Assembly (NCBI RefSeq): GCF_900637685.1
Contig: NZ_LR134388.1
Span: 1 to 64,000 of the forward strand
Length of the DNA: 64,000 bases
DNA from: Legionella sainthelensi
Lineage (GTDB): Bacteria > Pseudomonadota > Gammaproteobacteria > Legionellales > Legionellaceae
Direction: 5' to 3'
Part shown: in pieces, positions 48,647 through 58,572 of the stretch
Layout of the letters: each line of letters begins with the position of its first letter
Position numbering within the stretch: position 1 is the first letter of the stretch
Program-made: the position numbers and the translations under genes
Notes under the pieces: model-generated
Seen by the model: the letters and a program-made list of their open reading frames with translations, nothing else
Database searches by the model: none
What the model was told of the DNA's origin: nothing

Positions 48647-50290
48647 ATGTTGAAAAAAATCCTGGGAATTACCTTTGTTTTGATGTCATATGATGCCTTT
48701 GCGGTTAAAGAATTGGATTTGTATCAGGCTCCTTTAAGTAGTGTAAAACAATTTTTCCTCAAACAACCTACCAAAAAAACAGCTTATGCGGCTGGAGCCT
48801 CAAGCGCAGAAAAAAATACATTACAGCAAGTAAGTCGCACTCAAGATCATGCGGAGATTATTACGCGTTATCAACAAATGTACCAAGGAATACCAGTGAT
48901 TGGCGCGCAAATCATGATTGAGAATGCGCAGGTCAACGGACATTTGCTCGATGAGATTCATGTGAATACCCACCCCACGCTTAATTCTCAGCAGGCGATT
49001 GATATCGCAAAACAGTCTTGGTTTAGTTTTAATTTACACACGCCTACTTATGAAGAGCAAAGTGAATTACAAATTAGGGCAGTACAAAATAATGAGCTTA
49101 AGTTAGTTTATCAAGTATCATTTAAAACAACTCAAAATGACAACAAACCTGCCTGGCCATTTTTTATTGTAGATGCTCAAAGTGGTGAGATCACAAAGCA
49201 ATGGAATAATATAAAAAGCTACATGGATTCCGGTCCTGGTGGCAACGAAAAGGTACATGAGTACTGGTACGGAAAAGACGGTCTCCCTTTTTTGGATGTG
49301 ATGCAAGATGGCAACCAATGTATCATGAATACAGCCAAGGTAAAGTTGGTGAATCTTGCTTCAGCTTGGGATTGGGGTGATCTTCTAGCGACTCCTTTTC
49401 AATATCCTTGCAATAATAATGTAGAAGAAAATATAAACGGAGCTTATTCACCCTCCAATGATGCCTATTATTTTGGTCATATCATTGTGGATATGTATCG
49501 AGATTGGTATGGTGTTAATGCATTGCAACATGTGGATGGAACACCAATGCAACTCGTGATGCGTGTTCATTTTGGTCAAAATTATGATAATGCATTTTGG
49601 GATGGCCAATTTATGTCATTTGGAGATGGACAGGACTTCTATCCTTTAGTTTCTCTTGATGTTGCTGGTCATGAAGTGACTCATGGTTTTACCGAGCAGC
49701 ATTCAGGCTTAGAATATCACGATCAATCTGGGGCTCTTAATGAGTCTTTATCTGATATGGCTGGCCAAGCTGCGCGTGCTTATCTATTGGAAAAATTTCC
49801 GCAACTTTATAATAAACTTTATTTACAAGCAGATACAGTTACTTGGGGCATAGGAGAGACCATCGTTAGAGACTCATTTGGTAAGGCCTTGCGGTTTATG
49901 GATTATCCTTCTTCAGATGGTAGCTCTGCTGACTGCCTGGATAAAAAAATAGCACAAAGTCATGGGGCTTATTGTGCCATCAGTTATTCAGAATTGGTCG
50001 CTTATGCGAAATCACATATTCCCAATCCTCAAGAAAGACAAAGCTTTATTGTTCATACAGCAAGTGGAATATTTAATAAAGCATTTTATTTATTGTCTAA
50101 GGATATTGGTATTAAAAAAGCTTATGAAATTATGATATTAGCTAATAGCAAATATTGGACACCTACTTCAGATTTTGTGAGTGGTGCCTGCGGGGTGCTT
50201 TATGCTGCAAAAGATTTGGGTGTAGATCAGAACATGTTCCAATCTGTTTTTGGTCAGGTAGGTGTGAGCACGGCGCGGTGTAAGATCTAA
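48647..50290 (+). CDS. M4-family zinc metalloprotease (ProA/thermolysin-like)
   Basis: A 547-residue secreted protease of the thermolysin family, like L. pneumophila ProA/Msp (a type II secretion substrate). Signal peptide about 1-19, FTP and PepSY-like propeptide to about 200, then the catalytic domain: zinc site HEVTH (His342, Glu343, His346), third ligand Glu in GALNESLSDM near 366, and the C-lobe His region HTASGIFNKAFY. All catalytic features are intact. Followed by a strong terminator. Confidence 0.94.
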   Translation: MLKKILGITFVLMSYDAFAVKELDLYQAPLSSVKQFFLKQPTKKTAYAAGASSAEKNTLQQVSRTQDHAEIITRYQQMYQGIPVIGAQIMIENAQVNGHLLDEIHVNTHPTLNSQQAIDIAKQSWFSFNLHTPTYEEQSELQIRAVQNNELKLVYQVSFKTTQNDNKPAWPFFIVDAQSGEITKQWNNIKSYMDSGPGGNEKVHEYWYGKDGLPFLDVMQDGNQCIMNTAKVKLVNLASAWDWGDLLATPFQYPCNNNVEENINGAYSPSNDAYYFGHIIVDMYRDWYGVNALQHVDGTPMQLVMRVHFGQNYDNAFWDGQFMSFGDGQDFYPLVSLDVAGHEVTHGFTEQHSGLEYHDQSGALNESLSDMAGQAARAYLLEKFPQLYNKLYLQADTVTWGIGETIVRDSFGKALRFMDYPSSDGSSADCLDKKIAQSHGAYCAISYSELVAYAKSHIPNPQERQSFIVHTASGIFNKAFYLLSKDIGIKKAYEIMILANSKYWTPTSDFVSGACGVLYAAKDLGVDQNMFQSVFGQVGVSTARCKI

Positions 50291-50313
50291 CTACCCTGGG
50301 CGCTCTATAAAAG

Positions 50314-50344
50314 GCTCGATATAAAAATATGTTTTATATCGAGC
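50314..50344 (+). terminator. Terminator of the M4 protease gene
   Basis: GCTCGATATAAAA (50314-50326) and TTTTATATCGAGC (50332-50344) form a perfect 13-bp stem with a 5-base loop, followed by TTACTTTC. Starts 24 bp after the stop. Confidence 0.78.
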
Positions 50345-50544
50345 TTACTTTCACTATAAAATGGTCACTATGTGGGAGTTTCACTTTATTAGCATTTGAA
50401 TAGATAATCACCTCGCTTTTAATTTTTGCCTTTGTCCGATTCATAGAGTTTGTTTTTTGATCTATATGTTGTTTGCTGAACAATATAATTGGTATATAAT
50501 TGCTGGATTTAATTTGCATTTGATTTATCTAAGATGGGAGTCAA

Positions 50545-51462
50545 ATGGTTATTTTTTTTATTACGCTCAGCGTTCTTTTATTAAGTTTGCTTTGCGCAAC
50601 GGTAATGATTTTAAAGCTTATTCGACAGCCTTCAGAGCCTTTATCGATAACTCAATATCTAAAATTAGGGATAAGTGGCATCGTCGCGTTTATTGCAGAT
50701 ACAGTGGGTATTGGTAGTTTTGCGGTGAATGTTGCCTTAGCCAAAATAATGGGTACCTTCCGTGATGATGAGATGCCAGCAGTAAATAATGGGGCCCAAG
50801 TTATTCCAGGAACAATTGAGTCTTTATTTTTTATAAGCCTCATCGATGTAGATTTAACTACTCTTTTAACGCTAATTATTGGCACTTGTGTTGGTGGTTT
50901 AGTGGGTGGCTTTGTAGTAAGTCATCTCAGTAAACAGGCAATTCGCTTGTCGATGGTTTGCTGCTTTGCATTAATTATCATACTCTTAATTTCACATAAG
51001 TTTCGTTTATTGCCTGTAGGTGGGGAGCTAACGGAATTGCATTCATGGAAATTAATCGTGGGTTTTGGGGCGATGGTTGTTTGTGGTGCTCTAACATCGG
51101 TTGGAATTGGATTATTTGTTATGGTGCAATGCGTCTTGTTTTTAATGAATATTTCACCGGTCGTTGCTTTTCCAATTATGACTACGGCGGGGGCCATGCA
51201 ACAACCATTAACGACTTTAGTATTCTTGAAGCATAATAAAATTCCCTTAAAGAAAACAATGATCTTAAGTATTTCAGGGTGCATTGGTGTCCTTGTTACT
51301 ATTCCCATTTTTATGCAATTGACTATTTCTTGGTTGCACGATCTTTTAATATTCATCTTGATTTATAATTTTTTTGCAGTAGGCCATACCTATTTACGAT
51401 CTCGAACAAGCAAAAAACTGACACAATCGACGGTTCCTGTGTCGTTTGTGGCGGCTGAATAA
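50545..51462 (+). CDS. TauE/SafE-family (TSUP) membrane permease
   Basis: A 305-residue inner-membrane protein with about eight TM helices in two homologous halves, typical of the TauE/SafE family of putative sulfonate, sulfite or organic-anion exporters. Characteristic small-residue segments are GIVAFIADTVGIGS near the first half and GALTSVGIGLFVM in the second. GGGAG precedes the ATG. Substrate unknown. Confidence 0.85.
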   Translation: MVIFFITLSVLLLSLLCATVMILKLIRQPSEPLSITQYLKLGISGIVAFIADTVGIGSFAVNVALAKIMGTFRDDEMPAVNNGAQVIPGTIESLFFISLIDVDLTTLLTLIIGTCVGGLVGGFVVSHLSKQAIRLSMVCCFALIIILLISHKFRLLPVGGELTELHSWKLIVGFGAMVVCGALTSVGIGLFVMVQCVLFLMNISPVVAFPIMTTAGAMQQPLTTLVFLKHNKIPLKKTMILSISGCIGVLVTIPIFMQLTISWLHDLLIFILIYNFFAVGHTYLRSRTSKKLTQSTVPVSFVAAE

Positions 51463-51543
51463 GGTTTATACTTAAAGCATCCCATTGGTGTGATGCGAAG
51501 TATATAGTATCATTATGTAAATTTTAGATAAAAATCAAATCCT

Positions 51544-52023
51544 ATGGATGAGCCAGTTAGTAAGTCACAAAAAAAACGAGAAGCCGATTTTTTACAAAAA
51601 ATGGGTGTAAAATTTATTGATTTAAGTATCACTAAACTGAATTTACTTCCACTTCCTGATAATCTTTATAAAGCAATCATTGAGGCAAAGTCTATTAAAA
51701 GTCATGGGGCTAAAAGAAGACAAGCTCAATTGATTGGTAAATTGATGCGTGCTGCTGATTACGAAGAAATTTTATCTGTTTATGAGCGTATGCTTGAGGA
51801 AGATAGTGCTGTAACGGCATCATTTCATGAGGTTGAACATTGGCGTGAACGCTTAATCAACGAAGGCAAAGAAGCACTAACTGAATTTATAGAAGCTTAT
51901 CACCCAGAAGATGTTCAGCATTTAAGACAACTTATTAAAAAAGCAGTGGATGAGCAACAAAAAGACAAGAATTTAGGCGCCAGTAAGGCTCTTTTTCGCT
52001 ATTTAAGGTCATCTATAGCATGA
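51544..52023 (+). CDS. darP: Ribosome-associated protein DarP (YjgA)
   Basis: A 159-residue DUF615 protein associated with 50S subunit maturation. Features include the lead EPVSKSQKKREADFLQKMG, LPLPDNLYKAI, RRQAQLIGKLMR, and the central HEVEHWRERLI. Stop overlaps the rlmKL start by 4 bp (ATGA), coupling two ribosome-maturation genes. Confidence 0.92.
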   Translation: MDEPVSKSQKKREADFLQKMGVKFIDLSITKLNLLPLPDNLYKAIIEAKSIKSHGAKRRQAQLIGKLMRAADYEEILSVYERMLEEDSAVTASFHEVEHWRERLINEGKEALTEFIEAYHPEDVQHLRQLIKKAVDEQQKDKNLGASKALFRYLRSSIA

Positions 52024-54137
52024 AATACTCTTTATTCATTAGCTGTCCCAAAGGACTTGAATATTTATTAGAGGAAGAGCTAAAAGCTTTAGGCTTACTG
52101 GTGACTCGTGTCAGTCCGCAAGGGGTGTATGGTGAAGCCAGTTTACTGACTGTATATCAATTATGTCTTTGGTCAAGAATAGCAAATAGAGTGCAATTAA
52201 TTCTTTTTAGCGGGTATGCAGGAAATGAACAATCCTTGCACCAGCTTTGTACGCAATTTCACTGGCAAACAGTATTTTCACAAGACAAAACCATCGCAAT
52301 TGAATTTCATGGTACGTCAGAGCATATACGCAACACAATGTTTGGAGCGCAGGTAGTCAAAGATGGTATAGTTGATCATTTTCGACGCTTAAATTGTTCA
52401 CGCCCCTCTGTAGATAAAGAAAAGCCTCAAATTCTTATTCATGCCTACTTAAAAAATGATGTGATTACTGTAAGTTTTGATTTGACAGGATACAGCTTGC
52501 ATCAAAGAGGTTATCGCAGTAAAGCGGGCACGGCTCCTTTGAAAGAGAATGTTGCCGCAGCGCTGCTTATGCGAGTTAAATGGCCAGAGTTAGCGGCAAA
52601 AGGATATACGCTGCATGATCCTTTTTGTGGCTCAGGCACCTTAGTGATTGAAGCAGCAATGATGGCAGCACATATTGCTCCTGGTTTATTGCGTCAGGAT
52701 CAATCATTACAATACTGGGTACAGCATCAAGCGTCCTTATGGGAAAAACTACGCGTAGAGGCCTTGCAACAAGTTAAAATTTTCTCCGCACCATTATTAG
52801 GCACGGATATGGATCATAAAGTGATTGCTGCGGCACGCTCGAATGCCGAACGTGCTGGAGTTGCTCCATTGGTACATTTTAATGTACAAACACTGAATGA
52901 GATAAACCCCACAACAAAAAAGGGTATTGTTGTCTGCAATCCACCTTATGGAGAGCGATTAGGTGATGTATCTCATCTTGTGCCTTTATACCAGCAATTT
53001 GGTAAAATTTTACATGAGAAATATCAAGGTTGGCAGGCTGCCGTTTTGACGTCTAACCCTATGTTGGCCAAGGCTTTAGGGTTACGTGCTCATAAGCAGT
53101 ATACGCTCTATAACGGTGCATTGGAGTGTAAACTGTACTATTTAAATATAAACGTTGCTAATGAGCTTAAAGGAGCCATGGGCAATGTTGTCTCTGAACA
53201 TGCACAAATGCTTTTAAATCGCCTTGAAAAAAATCATCGCCATTTACAAAAATGGGCAAGAAAAAATAATATTTCTTGTTATCGAGTCTACGATGCGGAT
53301 TTACCAGAATATGCATATGCTATCGATCTGTATAATGATTATGCGGTGTTACAAGAATATGCGGCTCCCGCGAGTGTGTCTGTATCTAAAGCAGAAAAGC
53401 GCAGCTTGGAAGTGATGCAAGTTGTTCCCAAAGCTTTAGGGTTAGCCCCTGAAAAATTGGTAATCAAACAACGCAAACAACAAAAAGGAAGTGCCCAATA
53501 CCAAAAGCTAAATCATAGCCGGAAAACGATGGTTGTTACTGAGGGGGGGGCGAAGCTGTTGGTTAATTTGTATGACTATTTGGACACAGGTTTATTTTTA
53601 GATCATCGGCTGCTGCGCTTAAGTTTTAGCAAATTACAACCTGGAACCCGTTTTCTTAATTGCTTTTGTTATACAGCAAGTGCCAGCATTCATGCGGCTT
53701 TAGCCGGAGCTTTGACGACTAATGTCGATCTGTCACATACTTATTTACGTTGGGCAGAGGAAAACTTCAAGTTAAATCATCTTGATTTATCGAAACATCA
53801 GTTTGTGCAATTTGATTGCTGTGAGTGGATGAAAACTACCAGAGATAGATTTGATGTAATCTTTTTAGATCCCCCAAGCTTTTCCAATTCAAAGCGAATG
53901 AGCGATATTTTGGACATTCAAAGAGATCATGTTTCGCTAGTGAATGCCGCAATGCGCTTATTGAATCCTGATGGCATTTTGTATTTTTCAACTAATTTAC
54001 GCCAGTTTAAACTCGATCACACGCTTGAGGAAAAATATTCCATACAGGATATTAGCGCTCAAACAATCGATCAGGATTTTAAACGCAATCAAAGGATTCA
54101 TTATTGTTTTAAAATCAGGATGGCCCAATTTGCTTAA
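52020..54137 (+). CDS. rlmL: Bifunctional 23S rRNA methyltransferase RlmKL
   Basis: Methylates G2445 (N2) and G2069 (N7) of 23S rRNA. The 705-residue fusion has a THUMP region (about 1-160), an RlmL methyltransferase with HDPFCGSGTLVIEA near 200 and NPPYGERLG near 305, and an RlmK domain with FLDHR, LNCFCYTASASI and DPPSFSNSKRM. Length is normal. Coupled to darP. Confidence 0.95.
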   Translation: MKYSLFISCPKGLEYLLEEELKALGLLVTRVSPQGVYGEASLLTVYQLCLWSRIANRVQLILFSGYAGNEQSLHQLCTQFHWQTVFSQDKTIAIEFHGTSEHIRNTMFGAQVVKDGIVDHFRRLNCSRPSVDKEKPQILIHAYLKNDVITVSFDLTGYSLHQRGYRSKAGTAPLKENVAAALLMRVKWPELAAKGYTLHDPFCGSGTLVIEAAMMAAHIAPGLLRQDQSLQYWVQHQASLWEKLRVEALQQVKIFSAPLLGTDMDHKVIAAARSNAERAGVAPLVHFNVQTLNEINPTTKKGIVVCNPPYGERLGDVSHLVPLYQQFGKILHEKYQGWQAAVLTSNPMLAKALGLRAHKQYTLYNGALECKLYYLNINVANELKGAMGNVVSEHAQMLLNRLEKNHRHLQKWARKNNISCYRVYDADLPEYAYAIDLYNDYAVLQEYAAPASVSVSKAEKRSLEVMQVVPKALGLAPEKLVIKQRKQQKGSAQYQKLNHSRKTMVVTEGGAKLLVNLYDYLDTGLFLDHRLLRLSFSKLQPGTRFLNCFCYTASASIHAALAGALTTNVDLSHTYLRWAEENFKLNHLDLSKHQFVQFDCCEWMKTTRDRFDVIFLDPPSFSNSKRMSDILDIQRDHVSLVNAAMRLLNPDGILYFSTNLRQFKLDHTLEEKYSIQDISAQTIDQDFKRNQRIHYCFKIRMAQFA

Positions 54138-54196
54138 ACAGGCACATTGTTCCAGATAATACTGTTTTAAAAATATCACAAAAGGACTAAATTGAT

Positions 54197-54955
54197 ATGG
54201 AAGTTAAATGGCGTAGGCTCGTTATCCCTTTATGTGTTTTTTTTATGTTCTCCTGTTCAGGAAACGCGAACCAAATCAATTTTTTTGTTTCCGGGGGCCC
54301 TAATTTTTCGGCACTAAAAAATAAACCGCTGGTGGAAATCAATGAGGCTGTTACAAACGCTTACCAAACCAATACCAAAACAAATGGGCAAGGCTTTTGG
54401 GCTGTAGGGATAAATCATACCTTTGAAAAATCATGGTTTTCATTTTATCAGTTGTCCTTGGGGATTGCGGGGTATTTTTTCGACCTGGGCCAAGTAAAAG
54501 GAACTGAATTCCCATTTATCAACGAAGGACTTTTTGACACCTTGAACTATAATTTTCATGCAAAGAGCTCCTCGTTGATGGTTGAAGGAAAAGCAATTTA
54601 TTCAAAATATGTTTTGAAGCCTTATGCTTTAGTCGGAATTGGCCCAAGCTGGAATCGTTTTTATGCATATCATGAAAAACCGACGGAGCGTTTTTTAAGC
54701 GCTGCCCCAGCAGTTCATTTTAACAATCATACAAAACAGACTTTTTCTTATGAGCTGGGTGCTGGACTTGACTATCTCTTGTGGCATGATACGCAACGTC
54801 AAGTGGAATATCATGTGTCTGCAGGCTATCAATATTTTAATCTGGATAAAGGTACCTTAGGCTATTCCTGGGTACAAACATCCAAGGATAGGTTAACGGT
54901 TAAAAATCTTTATACACAAGGAATCGTATTTACGTGCGCGGTTTCTTTTGGTTAA
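54197..54955 (+). CDS. Outer-membrane beta-barrel protein
   Basis: A 252-residue exported protein. The signal region (LVIPLCVFFMFSCSGNA) is followed by an eight-strand-type OMP barrel with PNFSALKNKP, ALVGIGPSWNRF, ELGAGLDYLL and a last strand ending CAVSFG. It resembles the barrel half of the 44868 product. No SPOR domain. Function unknown. Confidence 0.75.
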   Translation: MEVKWRRLVIPLCVFFMFSCSGNANQINFFVSGGPNFSALKNKPLVEINEAVTNAYQTNTKTNGQGFWAVGINHTFEKSWFSFYQLSLGIAGYFFDLGQVKGTEFPFINEGLFDTLNYNFHAKSSSLMVEGKAIYSKYVLKPYALVGIGPSWNRFYAYHEKPTERFLSAAPAVHFNNHTKQTFSYELGAGLDYLLWHDTQRQVEYHVSAGYQYFNLDKGTLGYSWVQTSKDRLTVKNLYTQGIVFTCAVSFG

Positions 54956-54969
54956 CAAGGATGAACTCT

Positions 54970-56247
54970 ATGAAAAAAACTAGTCTGCTCAAAAGATACT
55001 GTTTATGGTGGATGCTGTCTTTGACTGCGGCACAAGCAGCGTCTATTGTTGAAATTACACCAAGCAGCTCGAGCCCTATTGTCATGTCTCAAACCGGCTT
55101 TACTTATATTACTTATACTGCTAAAAATAATACCTCGAAAATATTGAATGGTCTTAGCATTGACCCTAATTATGGTACAAAAGCAAATGCCCTGAAAGTC
55201 ACATTAAACAATAATACTTGTACTACCCTGGCTGCGGGAGCAACCTGTTCCTTTATCGTCTCATTACAAGGAATCAACCAAAGCACTGAATTCACCTTAA
55301 TGCCGCGTATTTGCGCTTACCATGGGGCAGTATGTTCTGTGCCAGTATTAAATAATCGTATTAAGGTGACCGCAACAAAAACACTTCCAGGCAGTCAATT
55401 TCCTCTTCCTTACGCAGGCACCTATTACCCAATTTATAATTCTGGTACGGGACAATGGTTACCTCCTAATCAAGACCCCATTCCTCCTTTCAATCGAGTT
55501 AGCGCAATTTTTGTGGCTTTTGCTCATACTTATGCACAACAAAACGGTGCAGTTTTGACCTATGAACAAGGCCAGCCTGACGAGCCTGCACGTCTGGCTT
55601 TACTAGTACAATCAGCACGTGCTGGTAATCCGAATATAAAAATTTTAATTTCATTAGGATGGGGAAAAAATGATTGGACCTACATTAATAATGACTTTGT
55701 GAATCGTGCCAATATCTTCGTACCGAGCGTTATTCAATTTATTCGCAGCAATCATCTGGATGGACTTGATATTGATGATGAGAGTATCGGTGAATCGAGC
55801 GGTTCTATTCCTCAGGCCAATTTCGATGGCGTGATTGCTAATTTAAGGAATGCGTTAAATCATGCATCACTGCAAGACGGCAAACCTTATTATCTAACCA
55901 TTACCCCTGCAGGAAATAATGAGGAACCAGGTGGGCTTGTCGCAACACAAATAGACACGTTAAATGCCCAAAGTTTTGATTTAATTAATATTCAAAGTTA
56001 TTTTGGTGATGGTGATTGGGGAGATTATTTTTTTGATGCACTTGTTGCAATAGGCTATCCTAAACAGCAAATTGCTAATGGAATTGATACTCAGGAAACA
56101 AATTGTGATCCTGATTATCCACCCTACATTGGTTTAGCAGGAATATTTAATTGGAATATGACTAAAGACAGCACGTGCAGCAATTATGCCAATACCATCA
56201 CTATCGCAAATATGGTGGGTTATTATGGGACGCTTCATGATTACTAA
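54970..56247 (+). CDS. Secreted GH18 chitinase-like protein
   Basis: About 425 residues. The ATG at 54970 is preferred (AAGG at suitable spacing, signal peptide ending AAQAA); the frame extends upstream to 54934 overlapping the previous gene. After the signal peptide comes a roughly 100-residue Ig-like module with a CTTLAAGATCSFIVS strand similar to those of the thaumatin protein, then a GH18 TIM barrel with ILISLGWGKNDW and the catalytic DGLDIDDE (DxxDxDxE). All three key acidic residues are present. It should cut chitin or related N-acetylglucosamine polymers. Likely a type II secretion substrate like L. pneumophila ChiA, by inference. Confidence 0.85.
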   Translation: MKKTSLLKRYCLWWMLSLTAAQAASIVEITPSSSSPIVMSQTGFTYITYTAKNNTSKILNGLSIDPNYGTKANALKVTLNNNTCTTLAAGATCSFIVSLQGINQSTEFTLMPRICAYHGAVCSVPVLNNRIKVTATKTLPGSQFPLPYAGTYYPIYNSGTGQWLPPNQDPIPPFNRVSAIFVAFAHTYAQQNGAVLTYEQGQPDEPARLALLVQSARAGNPNIKILISLGWGKNDWTYINNDFVNRANIFVPSVIQFIRSNHLDGLDIDDESIGESSGSIPQANFDGVIANLRNALNHASLQDGKPYYLTITPAGNNEEPGGLVATQIDTLNAQSFDLINIQSYFGDGDWGDYFFDALVAIGYPKQQIANGIDTQETNCDPDYPPYIGLAGIFNWNMTKDSTCSNYANTITIANMVGYYGTLHDY

Positions 56248-56447
56248 AAACAAACAGTTCAAAGAAAAATTTTGGTAGGTGGATGTAGAGGAAATTATGA
56301 ATGAAAAAATTATCATGGTTTAAAAAGAAATACGAATTATACTTTTTTCTAACTAGGTCGTGTGGACGCATTGAAGTACGCTCTACTAAAACGTAACAAA
56401 ATCATTTATTATTCAAGGACAGGCGATAATGCGCTGTAAAATGGATT

Positions 56448-57965
56448 ATGAAAATATTTTTAAAATCTAAGGTGAAAAAAGTTCCTCTTATCTGCTTAAA
56501 ACCTTTTAGTTACAGCGATGAAATAGCACTTTTTGTCACCTTTGCAGCTAATGGCGTCATCAAAACACATGTCCCATATTACCTCCATTCTTTAAAAAAA
56601 CAAAAAATTGCTATCATTTTAATTATTGCCGCGAATCAACCAAATATAGAGATTGACGCGGATATTATTCGAGAAACTAATGGTGTATTTGTTCGCCAAA
56701 ATTCAGGTTTTGATTTTGCAGCTTGGGCTCATATTTTTTATGAGTACCCACAACTTTATAATGCAAAAACGCTTTATTTATTAAATGACAGCATTATTGG
56801 TCCAACTAATGATGATTTGTTTAAAAACTTGATTACACGAATTCGTCAGTCATCAGCTGGTTTTATTGGATTGACGGACAATTTTAATGAGTATCGCTCA
56901 CCGAGGCATTTTCAAAGTTATTTTTTAGTAATGAAAACTCCAGCTCTATCTTCTCAAATTTTTCAAAAATTTATTCGTAGCATTGTGCCATATAAAAATA
57001 AGAACAAAACAATTGTAAATTATGAAACGCAGCTGACACGACACTTAGAACATGGTGGAATACATTGTGACGTGATTTTCCCTTCAAAAACAATGTACGA
57101 TCCAACTTTATTTCATTGGCGAACATTATTAGATGATGGATTCCCCTTTTTAAAGGTTTCAGTGATTCAGGATCGACTTCCATTAATTGTAGATAACAGA
57201 GGATGGCAGTTTCATATAGCGAAGCATGGTTATGATCTATCGCTTGTTTCAAATGCTCATACGTTCAAAAATCCTAAATTAAATGATGATGTAAAAAATT
57301 TAAGCGGTAAATCTTCTATTGCGGTATATCAAATTTTTTATAAAAAAAGGCAACAATATTTCTTGGAAGATCCATTTATTCCTTATGATAATTCAGATTC
57401 CTTTGCACCAATGCTCTGTGAATATGGTGTATTCAAAAAAATCTTTGATGCGCTGCTGCATAAGAAATATGAATATGTAGGAGCAGTATCCTGGAAATTT
57501 AAAAGAAAAACGGCACTTAGCGGAGAGCACTTTTTTAATTATATTAAAAAAAATCCTGGATATGATGTTTATTTTGTGAATCCTTTTCCACGAGAAACAA
57601 TTCATCGTAGTGTGTGGACACAAGGAGATTTATACCATTCAGGGATAACCGAACTGGCACAAAGTATTTTGATTCAACTTAAATACGATATTGATTTATT
57701 CTCCATTCAAAATGATATAAACAACACTGCTTACTGCAATTATTGGGTAGGAAATGAATTATTTTGGGAAAAATATATGGCGTTTACACTGCCCATTTAC
57801 TATTACATTTTATATGAAAGTCCACTTTATTTAAGAGACATACTTTTAAAAAAACGAGCTGACAAAAAGATAAACGCGCCCTATTTTCCGTTTCTCTTTG
57901 AACGCCTATTTTCAACACTATTAGCCGTTGATCCGTCCATCAAGTATCTAAGGCTTTCATCTTAA
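56448..57965 (+). CDS. Rhamnan-synthesis-F-like glycosyltransferase
   Basis: A 505-residue protein of the RgpF (rhamnan synthesis F) group, usually involved in extending surface polysaccharides. Features: FVTFAANGVIKTHVPYYL near 25-45, RQNSGFDFAAW near 85, LYLLNDSIIGP near 110, and RHFQSYFLVMK near 160, matching the GT-like core. No membrane segment. It stands alone here, outside an obvious LPS cluster. Its last 4 bp overlap the convergent downstream gene. Confidence 0.8.
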   Translation: MKIFLKSKVKKVPLICLKPFSYSDEIALFVTFAANGVIKTHVPYYLHSLKKQKIAIILIIAANQPNIEIDADIIRETNGVFVRQNSGFDFAAWAHIFYEYPQLYNAKTLYLLNDSIIGPTNDDLFKNLITRIRQSSAGFIGLTDNFNEYRSPRHFQSYFLVMKTPALSSQIFQKFIRSIVPYKNKNKTIVNYETQLTRHLEHGGIHCDVIFPSKTMYDPTLFHWRTLLDDGFPFLKVSVIQDRLPLIVDNRGWQFHIAKHGYDLSLVSNAHTFKNPKLNDDVKNLSGKSSIAVYQIFYKKRQQYFLEDPFIPYDNSDSFAPMLCEYGVFKKIFDALLHKKYEYVGAVSWKFKRKTALSGEHFFNYIKKNPGYDVYFVNPFPRETIHRSVWTQGDLYHSGITELAQSILIQLKYDIDLFSIQNDINNTAYCNYWVGNELFWEKYMAFTLPIYYYILYESPLYLRDILLKKRADKKINAPYFPFLFERLFSTLLAVDPSIKYLRLSS

Positions 57966-58468
57966 AGGACTTTTTCTTCAGAACCATACATTTGTTCTTT
58001 TAAAGGTTGCATATATCCGGCCATAAAAAACAGTTCTGCAACCAGGCACAAAGGTGCAATTAGGGCTTGACTGAAATTATCCATAAAAGCAGGCCTTTTC
58101 CCTTCCAAATAATGCCCATATAATTGAAGACCTAACCCTATGATAAAAAAGAGAATAAAAAACCAAACGCCAAAGGGGGTTGGCCCATCTTGGCTAAACC
58201 AATTTGCAATTAACAACAGAATAAGCAGAATTGGTGTAAGCGCTAAAGCCAATTGCCAATTTAAACGAAAATAATAAACTAGGGCACCCAAAGTAGCGAG
58301 AAACGCAAGATTCGTCGCAAAAACACCCGGCATAATTATTTTGATAAAACCCAAGAAAATCATGATCGATAAAATGAGAATTGGCACCCCTGCCAAATGA
58401 GTGTAGCGTGTTTTAATATTATGGTGATAGGCAGCATAAAATTGAGCTTGTTCAATAAATGGTTTCAT
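57962..58468 (-). CDS. DUF962/Mpo1-like membrane protein
   Basis: About 168 residues with four to five membrane helices. The start KPFIEQAQFYAAYHHNIKTRYTHLAGVP carries the conserved His residues (HH, H) of the Mpo1/YGL010W family, and GLGLQLYGHYLEGKRPA carries more. The yeast member is a dioxygenase of 2-hydroxy fatty acids. The ATG at 58468 fits family length; an earlier ATG at 58510 is less likely, and neither has a clear ribosome site. Convergent with the preceding gene, with 4-bp overlap. Confidence 0.82.
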   Translation of the reverse strand: MKPFIEQAQFYAAYHHNIKTRYTHLAGVPILILSIMIFLGFIKIIMPGVFATNLAFLATLGALVYYFRLNWQLALALTPILLILLLIANWFSQDGPTPFGVWFFILFFIIGLGLQLYGHYLEGKRPAFMDNFSQALIAPLCLVAELFFMAGYMQPLKEQMYGSEEKVL

Positions 58469-58572
58469 TTTAAAAATAGAACGAGTGGTTATACTTAAAA
58501 CATAGCACATCCTATTAAAAAAATCAGGAAGATAATTAAAGCTCGGTCTTTTAGCGCATCAAACTGATTTAA

